A stretch of DNA of 64,000 nucleotides from Eledone cirrhosa (taxonomy: Eukaryota; Mollusca; Cephalopoda; Octopoda; Eledonidae). This document shows, in pieces, positions 11,201 to 23,511 of the stretch; position 1 is the stretch's first letter; every line of letters begins with the position of its first letter. The stretch lies in NCBI GenBank assembly GCA_964016885.1, contig OZ024748.1, forward strand, positions 35,066,887 to 35,130,886, read 5' to 3'. The notes under the pieces are model-generated. The model was not told where the DNA came from and did no database searches. It saw nothing but the letters and a program-made list of their open reading frames with translations. The translations under genes were made by a program, and so were the position numbers.

Positions 11201-14200
11201 TTGGGGACTGCTATTTAACACTCTAGGCCACCACCATGTCTACCTCGGAGACTGCTATTTAACTCTCTAGGCCACCACCATGTCTACCTGGGGGACTGCT
11301 ATTTAACTCTCTAGGCCACCACCATGTCTACCTCGGGGACTGCTATTTAACTCTCTAGGCCACCACCATGTCTACCTGGGGGGCTGCTATTTAACTCTCT
11401 AGGCCACCACCATGTCTACCCCGGGGACTGCTATTTAACTCTCTAGGCCACCACCATGTCTACCTCAGGGACTGCTATTTAACTCTCTAGGCCACCACCA
11501 TGTCTACCTCAGGGACTGCTATTTAACACTCTAGGCCACCACCATGTCTACCTGGGGGGCTGCTATTTAACTCTCTAGGCCACCACCATGTCTACCCCGG
11601 GGACTGCTATTTAACTCTCTAGGCCACCACCATGTCTACCCCGGGGACTGCTATTTAACTCTCTAGGCCACCACCATGTCTACCTCAGGGACTGCTATTT
11701 AACTCTCTAGGCCACCACCATGTCTACCTCAGGGACTGCTATTTAACTCTCTAGGCCACCACCATGTCTACCCCGGGGACTGCTATTTAACTCTCTAGGC
11801 CACCACCATGTCTACCTCAGGGACTGCTATTTAACTCTCTAGGCCACCACCATGTCTACCTCGGGGACTGCTATTTAACACTCTAGGCCACCACCATGTC
11901 TACCTCGGGGACTGCTATTTAACACTCTAGGCCACCACCATGTCTACCTCGGGGACTGCTATTTAACACTCTAGGCCACCACCATGTCTACCTCGGGGAC
12001 TGCTATTTAACTCTCTAGGCCACCACCATGTCTACCTCAGAGACTGCTATTTAACTCTCTAGGCCACCACCATGTCTACCTGGGGGACTGCTATTTAACT
12101 CTCTAGGCCACCACCATGTCTACCTGGGGGACTGCTATTTAACTCTCTAGGCCACCACCATGTCTACTTGGGGGACTGCTATTTAACTCTCTAGGCCACC
12201 ACCATGTCTACCTCAGGGACTGCTATTTAACTCTCTAGGCCACCACCATGTCTACCTGGGGGATTGCTATTTAACTCTCTAGGCCACCACCATGTCTACC
12301 TCAGGGACTGCTATTTAACTCTCTAGGCCACCACCATGTCTACCTCGGGGGACTGCTATTTAACTCTTTAGGCCACCACCATGTCTACCTGGGGGACTGC
12401 TATTTAACTCTCTAGGCCACCACCACAATGTCTACCTCGGGGACTGCTATTTAACACTCTAGGCCACCACCATGTCTACCTCGGGGACTGCTATTTAACT
12501 CTCTAGGCCACCACCATGTCTACCTCGGGGACTGCTATTTAACACTCTAGGCCACCACCATGTCTACCTCGGGGACTGCTATTTAACACTCTAGGCCACC
12601 ACCATGTCTACCTCGGGGACTGCTATTTAACTCTCTAGGCCACCACCATGTCTACCTCAGAGACTGCTATTTAACTCTCTAGGCCACCACCATGTCTACC
12701 TGGGGGACTGCTATTTAACTCTCTAGGCCACCACCATGTCTACCTCAGAGACTGCTATTTAACTCTCTAGGCCACCACCACAATGTCTACCTGGGGGACT
12801 GCTATTTAACTCTCTAGGCCACCACCATGTCTACCTGGGGGACTGCTATTTAACTCTCTAGGCCACCACCATGTCTACCTCAGAGACTGCTATTTAACTC
12901 TCTAGGCCACCACCATGTCTACCTCAGAGACTGCTATTTAACTCTCTAGGCCACCACCATGTCTACCTTGGGGACTGCTATTTAACACTCTAGGCCACCA
13001 CCATGTCTACCTCGGAGACTGCTATTTAACTCTCTAGGCCACCACCATGTCTACCTCGGGGACTGCTATTTAACTCTCTAGGCCACCACCATGTCTACCT
13101 CGGGGACTGCTATTTAACTCTCTAGGCCACCACCATGTCTACCTGGGGGGCTGCTATTTAACTCTCTAGGCCACCACCATGTCTACCCCGGGGACTGCTA
13201 TTTAACTCTCTAGGCCACCACCTTGTCTACCTCAGGGACTGCTATTTAACTCTCTAGGCCACCGCCATGTCTACCTCAGGGACTGCTATTTAACACTCTA
13301 GGCCACCACCATGTCTACCTGGGGGGCTGCTATTTAACTCTCTAGGCCACCACCATGTCTACCCCGGGGACTGCTATTTAACTCTCTAGGCCACCGCCAT
13401 GTCTACCCCGGGGACTGCTATTTAACTCTCTAGGCCACCACCATGTCTACCTCAGGGACTGCTATTTAACTCTCTAGGCCACCACCATGTCTACCTCAGG
13501 GACTGCTATTTAACTCTCTAGGCCACCACCATGTCTACCCCGGGGACTGCTATTTAACTCTCTAGGCCACCACCATGTCTACCTCAGGGACTGCTATTTA
13601 ACTCTCTAGGCCACCACCATGTCTACCTCAGGGACTGCTATTTAACTCTCTAGGCCACCACCATGTCTACCTCAGGGACTGCTATTTAACTCTCTAGGCC
13701 ACCACCATGTCTACCTCGGGGACTGCTATTTAACACTCTAGGCCACCACCATGTCTACCTCGGGGACTGCTATTTAACTCTCTAGGCCACCACCATGTCT
13801 ACCTCGGGGACTGCTATTTAACTCTCTAGGCCACCACCATGTCTACCTGGTGGACTGCTATTTAACTCTCTAGGCCACCACCATGTCTACCTCGAGGACT
13901 GCTATTTAACTCTCTAGGCCACCACCATGTCTACCTCGGGGACTGCTATTTAACTCTCTAGGCCACCACCATGTCTACCTGGGGGACTGCTATTTAACTC
14001 TCTAGGCCACCACCATGTCTACCTCGGGGACTGCTATTTAACTCTCTAGGCCACCACCATGTCTACCTCGGGGACTGCTATTTAACTCTCTAGGCCACCA
14101 CCATGTCTACCTGGGGGACTGCTATTTAACTCTCTAGGCCACCACCATGTCTACCTGGGGGACTGCTATTTAACTCTCTAGGCCACCGCCATGTCTACCT

Positions 14201-16566
14201 CAGGACTGCTATTTAACTCTCTAGGCCACCACCATGTCTACCTCGGGGGACTGCTATTTAACTCTCTAGGCCACCACCATGTCTACCTCAGGACTGCTAT
14301 TTAACTCTCTAGGCCACCACCATGTCTACCTCGGGGACTGCTATTTAACTCTCTAGGCCACCACCATGTCTACCTCAGGGACTGCTATTTAACACTCTAG
14401 GCTACCACCATGTCTACCTCAGGGACTGCTATTTAACTCTCTAGGCCACCACCATGTCTACCTGGGGGACTGCTATTTAACTCTCTAGGCCACCACCACA
14501 ATGTCTACCTCGGGGACTGCTATTTAACTCTCTAGGCCACCACCATGTGTACCTCAGGGACTGCTATTTAACTCTCTAGGCCACCACCATGTCTACCTGG
14601 GGGACTGCTATTTAACTCTCTAGGCCACCACCATGTCTACCTCGGGGACTGCTATTTAACACTCTAGGCCACCACCATGTCTACCTCGGGGACTGCTATT
14701 TAACACTCTAGGCCACCTCCATGTCTACCCCGGGGACTGCTATTTAACTCTCTAGGCCACCACCATTTCTACCTCAGGGACTGCTATTTAACTCTCTAGG
14801 CCACCACCATGTCTACCTGGGGGACTGCTATTTAACTCTCTAGGCCACCACCATGTCTACCTCGGGGACTGCTATTTAACACTCTAGGCCACCACCACCA
14901 TGTCTACCTGGGGGACTGCTATTTAACTCTCTAGGCCACCACCATGTCTACCTCAGGGACTGCTATTTAACTCTCTAGGCCACCACCATGTCTACCTCAG
15001 GGACTGCTATTTAACTCTCTAGGCCACCACCATGTCTACCTGGGGGACTGCTATTTAACTCTCTAGGCCACCACCACAATGTCTACCTCGGGGACTGCTA
15101 TTTAACTCTCTAGGCCACCACCATGTCTACCTGGGGGACTGCTATTTAACTCTCTAGACCACCACCACCATGTCTACCTCGGGGACTGCTATTTAACTCT
15201 CTAGGCCACCACCACCATGTCTACCTGGGGGACTGCTATTTAACTCTCTAGGCCACCACCATGTCTACTTGGGGGACTGCTATTTAACTCTCTAGGCCAC
15301 CACCATGTCTACCTCAGGGACTGCTATTTAACTCTCTAGGCCACCACCATGTCTACCTCGGGGACTGCTATTTAACACTCTAGGCCTCCACCATGTCTAC
15401 CTGGGGGACTGCTATTTAAAACTCTAGGCCGCCACCACCATGTCTACCTCAGGGACTGCTATTTAACTCTCTAGGCCACCACCATGTCTACCTGGGGGAC
15501 TGCTATTTAACTCTCTAGGCCACCACCATGTCTACCTCGGGGACTGCTATTTAACTCTCTAGGCCACCACCATGTCTACCTCGGGGACTGCGATTTAAAT
15601 CTCTAGGCCACCACCATGTCTACCTCGGGGACTGCTATTTAACAATCTAGGCCACCACCATGTCTACCTCGGGGACTGCTATTTAAAACTCTAGGCCGCC
15701 ACCACCATGTCTACCTCAGGGACTGCTATTTAACTCTCTAGGCCACCACCATGTCTACCTCGGGGACTGCTATTTAACTCTCTAGGCCACCACCATGTCT
15801 ACCTCGGGGACTGCTATTTAACACTCTAGGCCACCACCATGTCTACCTCGGGGACTGCGATTTAAATCTCTAGGCCACCACCATGTCTACCTCGGGGACT
15901 GCTATTTAACTCTCTAGGCCACCACCATGTCTACCTCGGGGACTGCTATTTAACACTCTAGGCCACCACCATGTCTACCTCGGGGACTGCTATTTAACTC
16001 TCTAGGCCACCACCACCATGTCTACCTGGGGGACTGCTATTTAACTCTCTAGGCCACCACCACCATGTCTACCTGGGGGACTGCTATTTAACTCTCTAGG
16101 CCACCACCATGTCTACCCCGAGGACTGCTATTTAACTCTCTAGGCCACCACCATGTCTACCTCGGGGACTGCTATTTAACTCTCTAGGCCACCACCACCA
16201 TGTCTACCTCAGCGACTGCTATTTAACTCTCTAGGCTACCACCATGTCTACCTGGGGTACTGCTATTTAACTCTGTAGGCCACCACCATGTCTACCTCAG
16301 AGACTGCTATTTAACTCTCTTGGCCACCACCATGTCTACCTGGGGGACTGCTATTTAACTCTCTAGGCCACCACCATGTCTACCTCAGGGACTGCTATTT
16401 AACACTCTAGGCCACCACCATGTCTACCTCGGGGACTGCTATTTAACTCTCTAGGCCACCACCATGTCTACCTCAGGGACTGCTATTTAACACTCTAGGC
16501 TACCACCATGTCTACCTGGAGGACTGCTATTTAACTCTCTAGGCCACCACCATGTCTACCTGGGGC
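8243..16566. repeat. 44-bp minisatellite array, about 189 copies
   Basis: An 8.3 kb tandem array with a 44-bp period fills most of the intron between the exon at 8026 and the first terminal exon at 18190. Each unit contains ctaggccaccaccatgtcta and ggactgctatttaactct. Variation is concentrated in one spot after tctacc (ctcgggg, ctggggg, ctcaggg, ctcagag, cccgggg) and in aactctc versus aacactc. A few units have a 3-base insertion (an extra acc or aca before atg). Marker variants such as ccaccacaatg recur near 8665, 10035, 12420 and 12780, so blocks of units were duplicated together. The array does not code for a continuous protein because each unit has TAA in the frame of its ATG. Confidence 0.95.
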
Positions 16567-17424
16567 AGCATTAAATAAACAGTCTTACCCAACAACACAC
16601 TGCACCACCTGGAATCAAACTCATAAGCTTGTGATCAATACCTTCACCTCTAAGCCATATGCTTTTACAGTGTGTGTGTGTATATATATATACACACACA
16701 CACACACACATTCTCTCTCTCACACACATCACATATATACATAAAATGTATCAGTGAGTAGTGTGTGAGGCTATGACTAACACAGTAGCACCACTTGATT
16801 TTTTAAAAATATATTTTTATGTACATTAAATGTGTTTCACAGATAAATATAAACAGGAAAGGATGAGGGTAGTAAGGGAGGACAGATGGGGGTCAAGGAA
16901 ACAGGCTTTTAACCCTTTCATTACAATATTTTATATGAAATACACTCTATTTCAAATAATAGGATATACCAAATGATGTCATTATTAAGATGTTGGTTAT
17001 AACTTAACAAAAGTGTCTCATCAAATTATGTAATATTTTAATTTAAGTAGAAACCCTTTAACCCTTTAATGTTCAAACCGGCCAGAATTCTCTACCCCTT
17101 TCTGTTGAAACTGGCTGTAACTGGTCGCTCAAACTAAATTTAAGGTATTGTTCTCAAAATAAATGCTTTCAAAATCTCATAGATTCCATAATATGTGAGA
17201 TATTATGTGAGCTAAAGCCTTTACCATGAAAATATAATAGTATATATAGAGTAATGTGAATGATAAAGGGTTAAAATGTGGGGTTTTGTTTCATAAAAGC
17301 AGAGGTGGTTTGGAGTGAGCTGGTATTAAACAGGTTCCGTGTAACCATTAAGATCAACTACGCAGCCACTTAGGGCATAGACATGAGGGAGGCCCATTAC
17401 TGAACCTTAAAGGATCACAGTTTT
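16567..17424. other. Intron, no gene seen
   Basis: AT-rich intron sequence. It has a (TA)n/(CA)n microsatellite at about 16674-16715 and no recognised domain or repeat family. Confidence 0.55.
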
Positions 17425-17595
17425 ATACTGGTAAGACTAGTGGATTAGCAGAAGTTAGGGCACGGGATAACATGTTTTGTTGTATTTAGTTACATCCCTT
17501 CACATTCTGAGTACAAATCCTAGCACAGTCAACTTTCCAATCTTAGAACTAATAAAATGAAATAACACTCTGGGATCAATTTAATCAACCATCAT
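17425..17595 (+). mobile_element. tRNA-derived SINE, degenerate
   Basis: This resembles the molluscan tRNA-derived SINEs elsewhere in the window (24885, and 28110 on the other strand). It shares tagttacatcccttcacatt, a box B-like gagtacaaatcctag, and a downstream aataaaatgaaataac...ctgggatcaattt segment like the aataaagtaccagtaa...ctggggttgattt of the copy at 24885. Box A is poorly preserved. Confidence 0.6.
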
Positions 17596-17667
17596 CATCA
17601 TTGTTATCATCAATATCATAATATATCAGTTTCTATAGTGACATGGATTAGAGAGGTTGTCAGTTCT

Positions 17668-18152
17668 TACTGTTGTTGTTGTGTGTGTGTGGTGTGGTGT
17701 GTTGTGTAGTGGTGGTGGGTTGTGTGGTGGTGTGTTGTTGTGTGTTGTGGTGTGTCATGTAGTGGTGGTGTGTTGTGTAGTGTTGTGTGGTGGTGTGTGT
17801 CATGTAGTGGTGTTGTTATGTTGTGGTGGTGTGGTGTTGTGTAGTGTTGTGGTGTGGTGTGTGTTATGTAGTGGTGTGGTGTGTTGTGGTGGTGTGGTGT
17901 TGTAGTGTTGTGTGGTGTGTAGTGTTGTGTGGTGGTGGTGTGTGGTATTGTGTGGTGATGTGGTGTTGTAGTGTTGTGTGGTGTGTGGTGGTGTATAGTG
18001 TTGTGTTATGTTGTGTGGTGGTGGTGTGTGGTGGTGTGTCTTGTGTTGTGGTGTGTCATGTTGTAGTGGTGTTGTCTTGTGTGGTGATGTGTTGTTGTGT
18101 TGTATAGTGTTGTAGTGGTGTCTTGTGTTGTGGTGTGTTGTGTTATGTTTGT
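17668..18152 (+). repeat. GT-rich tract directly before a terminal exon
   Basis: About 480 bases made almost entirely of G and T (gtggtgttgtgtggtg-type irregular repeats) end about 38 bases before the acceptor of the exon at 18190. In the gene's RNA this would be a long UG-rich run, the kind of sequence bound by UG-binding splicing factors such as the CELF/Bruno and TDP-43 families. Any regulatory role here is inference. The apparent frames through it code only low-complexity V/C/G. Confidence 0.85.
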
Positions 18153-18189
18153 TACTTTACTAACCAATCTAGTCGTTTCTTTTTTCTAG

Positions 18190-18264
18190 ATACTGGGTGT
18201 TTGGATTACGGTACGCTACCGTAACCAGAAAGACCCTAGAGCAAACCCCAATGCGTTTCTTTAA
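18190..18264 (+). CDS. TSPAN13: Tetraspanin-13/31-like, terminal exon variant 1
   Basis: Last exon of the tetraspanin: 24 codons plus TAA, preceded by the acceptor tttctttttTctag and in frame with the exon ending at 8181. It encodes the inner end of TM4 and the short cytoplasmic tail, [19 protein letters not shown] then PNAFL. The tail [16 protein letters not shown] is the C-terminal signature of vertebrate TSPAN13/TSPAN31 as I know it, and is the strongest family evidence in the window. A second, separately located version of this exon exists at 23587. I noticed no AATAAA in the ~1 kb downstream before the one at 19263. Confidence 0.88.
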   Translation: MLGVWITVRYRNQKDPRANPNAFL

Positions 18265-18428
18265 TGGTTGCACCACTTGTCTTATAGAATTAGGTACAGT
18301 AAAGCCCCACTCTATTTGCCTCTCCCTTTCTGCCTCCTTATCTTTATACCCTCTCCTTATTTCTCTATTGCTATTCTGTTGCCATGCCAACTATTTTTCT
18401 TGCTCCATTTATGCTTATTCCCATATTT

Positions 18429-18460
<32 letters not shown>

Positions 18461-18479
18461 ATATAAGATCAAAAGATGG
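18265..18479 (+). other. Candidate 3' UTR of terminal exon 1
   Basis: C/T-rich sequence after the stop codon, running into a (TA)n microsatellite at about 18430-18466 and then into a Penelope-like fragment. If variant 1 is a true terminal exon, this is its 3' UTR start; the poly(A) site is not evident. Confidence 0.4.
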
Positions 18480-18654
18480 TTAAAGGAGTTCCATGTATTT
18501 TATTATGCGCATTTCAAAAACAAACATCATCATGCAATAATATTTGTGTTTTCATCAGATAAAACAGGAGAACATGATATGAAGGCTAAAAAACACTTGT
18601 GGATAGTGCAGTTTTAAATCAACATATGAAAAGTGGTTTTAGATTGATGTGTGA

Positions 18655-19080
18655 TATTGGGAAAAAATATTTTATTTAGAGGGGGGGGGGGGTTGGAAAG
18701 GATGAAAAGGGAAGGAGATGAGAGGGAGAGATGGGTGATAGAGAGAAAGAGATAGTTTTTATAACTGAGAGGAGATAGATTTTTTACATAGAGAGGTTGA
18801 AAACCGTTGGAAGATACTGTATAAATTAAAAATTTTGAAAATTAACGAAGGGAGGATATGTGCGAGGAAAAAATATTTTATTTAGGGAGGGGGGTATGAA
18901 AAAAAGGGGGAGGAGATGAGAGTGAAGGTGGAGAGGGAGAGATGGGTGATAGAGAGAAAGAGATAGTTTTTATAACTGAGAAAAAGATATATTGTTTTAA
19001 CATAGAGAGGTTGGGAACCGTTGGAAGATAATGTATAAATTAAAGGAATTTGAAAATTAACGAAGGGAAATTATGTATGA
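18655..19080. repeat. 211-bp tandem duplication inside Penelope-like 3' region
   Basis: The block containing gatgggtgatagagagaaag starts near 18730 and recurs near 18941. Flanking phrases (tattttatttag, ccgttggaagata, gaaaattaacgaaggga) repeat in the same order. The copies differ by small indels. Confidence 0.85.
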
Positions 19081-19557
19081 AGATAGAGAGAAAAAAATAA
19101 TAATTGTGGATGAATATTCTAACGTCAAAAAAAGAAATGTATATATTGTGGCAATTGCAAAATTAACGAAGAGAAAAATTATTAAGGTTTGTGTGTAGAA
19201 GGATTTGAGAAAAATAATGTGAAGTTAAAGTTTGTATATTGGTTGAATTGATAATATATGCGAATAAAGAGTTAATATGTATTAATAATGAGTTCGTTGA
19301 TGGGGAGAAAAAAATAATAAATTAAGGATGAAATTGAGATTAAAAAGATTTATGATAGAGAGAAAAAATAATAATGATTGCGGATGAATATTGTATATGT
19401 TATGATTTTACAAGGTGAAGATAGAATGAGGGTAATGAGTAAACAAGTATTATAGAGTGTATAATGCCCTTTAAAGTAAGGTAGATGGGTATATTTTAAA
19501 GAGGTGTATGTATATGTGCCTTTGAGAAAAGATTCTAAATTGATAAAGAATTGAATA

Positions 19558-19885
19558 TTAACTGTATACTTTGTGAAAAGTTCTATGGAATTTATGCAGG
19601 CAGATAGAAAACAAATCTGTGCGTCTATTTATTATAGAATCTAGGTTAGAGATAATGGTAAATTTTTCATTTAGGCAGAGATTACAGATTTTAGATAGAG
19701 AGCTGTTCAAGTATGAGGATGCAGAAGAAATCTTCTTCCAAAAGATGGTATATTTAATGTTTTTGTCTTTTAAGGACCATATGAGTTCTGAGAGAGCAGT
19801 GTTAGTTCTTTTAAGTTTGTATTTGAAAGATGAATGATGATTATAGAGACGAGCTTTAAAAGAGGTGGAAGTGGAGCCAAAATGC
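19558..19885 (-). pseudogene. Penelope GIY-YIG endonuclease, C-terminal fragment
   Basis: The reading frame gives FGSTSTSFKARLYNHHSSF, TALSELIWSLKDKN and NLCLNEKFTIISN, followed by INRRTDLFSICLHK. This matches the GIY-YIG endonuclease of Penelope-like elements (conserved Arg in the FKARLYNH segment, Cys pair in CNLCL). The first strand with the GIY motif is lost at the truncation; the preceding Tyr/Ile residues come from the adjacent (TA)n repeat. Confidence 0.7.
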
Positions 19886-19927
19886 TGATATATATATATA
19901 TAATACATATTATATACATTTAACATT

Positions 19928-19961
<34 letters not shown>

Positions 19962-20940
19962 AACCTTTAGAGCACTGCCAACCTGATACATCTTATTCAA
20001 TAATGTAGCTAAAATATATTGTCCTAAAATTGTAAAACTCTTCTATTGTTTTACACAACCTCTGCAATGTAGTCAACAAACAAGCCATATTGTTAGATGG
20101 CTTAAATATAAAGCTAATAATATATTGATATCTTATCTTAATAACAACTCATTGCCTCAGATATTTTAAACTGTTAATTAAGTTATAATTATGGTGGAGG
20201 ATATGTTAATTATTTTTCCTGCATCTTGAAATATTTTCAACACAGTATTTTCTTAACCCTTTTTTTTAGTTTGTTTTTATTGCTGCTCTTATATTTACCA
20301 TCTTTTTTGCTTGTTACATATTTACATATATCTTTTGCCATTACACACACACACATATTCTTTACTGTTATATATATTGTTTTTGCTGTTAGATTTTTTG
20401 TTCTTTTATTTACCATTTTTTTTTGCTGTTTGTTTTCTTGTTTTCTGTTTTATTTCTATTTTATGATGTGTTTTTGAGTGTGTTTTTTATATCTATTTAT
20501 TGCTTTATATGCCTCATACAACCAACATATATAAGAATGGTCTGTTTTGCATTCCTCATCATTCTTGCCAATTGATCCCTCCCTCCTCATCTCTGTCTCC
20601 AGTGGTGTAGCTAAAGATTTACCAGCTGAACCCTGGAGCAATCCTTCAGTTTACCCTCTTCTCCATGAAAAACATCACATCACACATTGTATGTATGTTT
20701 GGACCCGTAACTCCTGATAGAGTTGTATCTGTTCTCTGTCAATTTGGTGTTAACAACAGTCTATCTTCAGATCTGACCAATGAAACAGTCTTTCTGTTGC
20801 TGATAATATCTGTTGTTCTAACTCTATCAATTTGGTGTCTATCTTAAGTCTGGCCACCTAACCACTTGACCTTACACCTTCACATATGAAAACTGATCAA
20901 AAGTGTGTAGACTACACCTTGACCCTCCACTAACTACAAC
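19886..20940. other. Intronic or flanking sequence, no gene seen
   Basis: A (TA)n block at 19880-19960 is followed by T-rich unique sequence. A phrase near 20690-20735 (gtatgt...ggacc...taactcctgatagag) recurs near 27903-27935, suggesting a dispersed repeat I cannot name. The phrase ccagtggtgtagctaaagat near 20600 resembles terminal sequences of some hAT elements but no partner end was found. Confidence 0.5.
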
Positions 20941-20950
20941 CCCACCCACA

Positions 20951-20951
20951 T

Positions 20952-21002
<51 letters not shown>
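20951..21002. repeat. (TC)n microsatellite
   Basis: About 50 bases of perfect CT dinucleotide repeat. Confidence 0.95.
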
Positions 21003-21007
<5 letters not shown>

Positions 21008-21044
21008 TCTTTACTCTGTATTATCTGTCAATAGCTCAACCATA

Positions 21045-21320
21045 ATGCTTCTGTTGTTACTGTTGTTGCTACTGTACCTGTTGCTATTGTTGCTACTGTT
21101 ACTATTACTGTTGTTGCTGATGTTGCTACTGTTGCTGTTATTACTGTTGCTACTGCTGCTGCTACTGTTGCTGCTGCTACAGTTGCTGTTGCTGCTACAG
21201 TTGCTGTTGATGTTACTGCTGCTACTGTTGCTGTTGATATTACTGTTGCTACAGTTGCTATTGCTGTTGATATTACTGTTGCTGCTGCTACAGTTGTTGC
21301 TGTTACTGTTGCCCCATTGC
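21045..21320. repeat. (CTG/TTG/CTA)n trinucleotide-type repeat
   Basis: About 275 bases of imperfect ctgttgctactg-type triplets. Because the period is three, it produces long Leu-rich (plus) and Ser/Asn-rich (minus) frames. These are artefacts of the repeat, with no flanking exon signals. Confidence 0.9.
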
Positions 21321-21674
21321 ATGGTCTCCCATGCTATTTTGTTATTTTCTCTCCACCAGAAGAAAGAAGAGACACTAGATGTGTGTACCAACTCAAAATA
21401 AAGGATTAGAGGGGTATTCAGACTCATTCCACTCTACTTGCCTAAAGATTTGTTTAATTAGGAAATGATAATTATACAAACTGGATCAACTGAAGATTGT
21501 TCACATCTTTGTGATTGCATGTATGTTAGGGATTGATAAACCTGGGTAAAACTGGGTACTGCTGTTAGTGTATGTGTGGATGGATGGGTATGTATGTGTG
21601 TATATATTCACATATATTTATATATATATATGTGTGTGTATGTATATATTGATGTATTTATGGATGTATGCATG

Positions 21675-21876
21675 TCATCTTCATCATCTCCGTTTTTACG
21701 TCTGTTTTTCCACACTTGCATGGGTTGGACAGATTCTCTCCACACACCTCGTTCCTTCCTCATCCCCTCTGTGAGTCTCAGCGATTGGAGATCATCTCTC
21801 ACCACCTCTGCCCAGGTCTTTCTTGGTCTACCTCTACTGGGGCCTCCTACCACTTGGGTTTCCTGGCACTTCATCC
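21675..21876 (-). mobile_element. LINE 3' fragment (subfamily B-like), truncated
   Basis: On the minus strand this encodes the end of the LINE C-terminal region (KCQETQVVGG, GRPRKTWAEVVRDDLQSL, VQPMQVWKNRRKN), most similar to the copy ending at 37091 (KKCQEMSVEG, GRPRKTWAEVVRTDLRLL). The 3' end is the tcatcttcatc repeat near 21675; the 5' truncation abuts (TA)n at 21877. Confidence 0.75.
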
Positions 21877-21920
<44 letters not shown>

Positions 21921-21925
21921 ATATA

Positions 21926-22731
21926 TCATCATCATTGCTTAACGTCTATCTTCCACGCTAGCATGGGTTTAGACGGGAATTGTCCCACTTGAGGCAAGAT
22001 TGGTCGTCTTGCTCATATAGGACTATCTGGCAGGTTTTCTACAGCTGGATGCCCTTCCTAACACCAACCACGTTTACAGTGTGGACTGGGAGGTTAACGT
22101 GTTACCTACACGGCCACATTACAGCGTGAACTGTGTGTTTTTTTTTGTCGTAACACCTACACAACCTCATTTATTTAGGACTGGATGTTGTGGTACCACC
22201 ATAACTTTACAGCGAAAGGGTTGGTGTAGATGGGGGCAGTGGGATGGGGGTGTATATTTGATTAAGCGTGGACTGTGTTTTTTGTCGTGACACCTACATG
22301 ATCCCGATCTCATTTTCTCGTGCTGTAGGTGGGAGTGGGAGGATAGGGTAGGGGTAGTGGATTGGGGTGTATATTTGGTTAAGAGGTGCCTACTGACTGT
22401 AGGTTTCGCTTTGTACATAGGCAAGGCGGGTCTTCTGTATTACTGCGTAATGCCAAAGATCTCGGTCCAGAGACATTGTCTTAGAGAGATGTAAGTGTGT
22501 GAAGTCGGAATTTATCAGATCGTCCCAGGTTTTTCTGGGTCTACCTACTCCGTAACTACCATCAATTTTGATCGCCCTGCACTTTTTTATGCAGCTGTCG
22601 TCTTTCATGCGCATCACGTGACCATACCAACGTAGTCTTCTCTCAAGTAAACAGCATCTGATCCCTCTTATACCTAATTTCTCACTTAGTTCATTTATGC
22701 TTTGCCTTTCACGTATATTACTATTACACAT
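21926..22731 (-). mobile_element. 5'-truncated RTE-like LINE, copy 2 (subfamily A)
   Basis: Starts at its 3' end with tcatcatcattgcttaacgt next to (TA)n/(GT)n, followed by the 3' untranslated tail, then the C-terminal coding region at 22390-22731 (MCNSNIRERQSINELSEKLG, RRLRWYGHVMRMKDD, GRPRKTWDDLINSD). The coding part is open where present and closely matches copies 1 and 4. The reverse transcriptase and endonuclease are absent through 5' truncation at about 22731. The tail contains an internal partial duplication (the gactgtgt...gtcgtga...acacctac phrase occurs twice). Confidence 0.85.
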
Positions 22732-23474
22732 GAAATATTAACAACATCAATTTCCCCACTTATTCTTTGATTTAGAAGGGCACTGTACCCTTTTTTAGTA
22801 AGACTTAATATAAGAAAGGTTTAAAATGTTATCAGTAGATGGTGAGAAATATATTGAATATAGCCGTTTCTTGTGGCATCGGTGAGTTTGAATGTTTGTG
22901 TATGTATGGCACATTTATGTATGTATGTGTGTGTGATACATCTGGAGGGGGTGGGGACCCATATCTGTGTGTTGTTTGAAATGACAAAAAATGTCATAAG
23001 ACTTTAAGAAATGTCAAGTTGTTGTTGTTGTTTCTATTGAAATGTCTGACTTCTGTCATGAAATCTCACACAGATATCACTTTTATAAGCAGATTTCTGT
23101 CAGTTACTGTTCTATAATTTACTTTCAGATGAAATAAAATATCATAAAGACAATACATACATAAACTCATTAATATATATATATATATATATTCAATGAA
23201 TTACGAATTACTGGTGGTGGTACCAATATGAGTACTTGATGTACAGGCAGAGTGTATATATTAAAAAAAAAAAGTATTTTTTATTGAACACCAGTCAGCA
23301 GGGCAGATTGATTCTGGAATTGGGTCCATAACTTCTATGGATGACCTTGAGCCAACCCTCTGTGAAATGTGTATAACAAGTTGATACACAATGAAAACCT
23401 AAATACATGTAAAAGAAATTTCATCGCTTTTCTTTTTTCTACCGCCGAAATGCGATTCTCGCTGAATTTATACT

Positions 23475-23511
<37 letters not shown>

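Larger units (their letters stand above)
18480..19885 (-). mobile_element. Penelope-like retroelement, 5'-truncated
   Basis: Minus-strand element retaining only the C-terminal endonuclease region (19558-19885) and a long 3' part. The 3' end near 18500 carries gcgcatttcaaaaac and gtgttttcatcagataaaac. A (TA)n tract abuts the truncated 5' end at 19885. It lies in the interval between the two alternative tetraspanin last exons, antisense to the gene. Confidence 0.7.

Noticed and set aside
17657..18107. Val/Cys/Gly-rich frames in the GT tract
   Set aside because: Low-complexity DNA within the tetraspanin intron, overlapping in several frames.
20595..20615. Terminus of a hAT transposon (ccagtggtgtagctaaagat)
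   Set aside because: Only one short match from memory; no second terminus or target duplication was found.
21011..21427. Poly-Ser/Asn and poly-Leu proteins
   Set aside because: They arise from a trinucleotide repeat; both strands are open and there are no exon signals.
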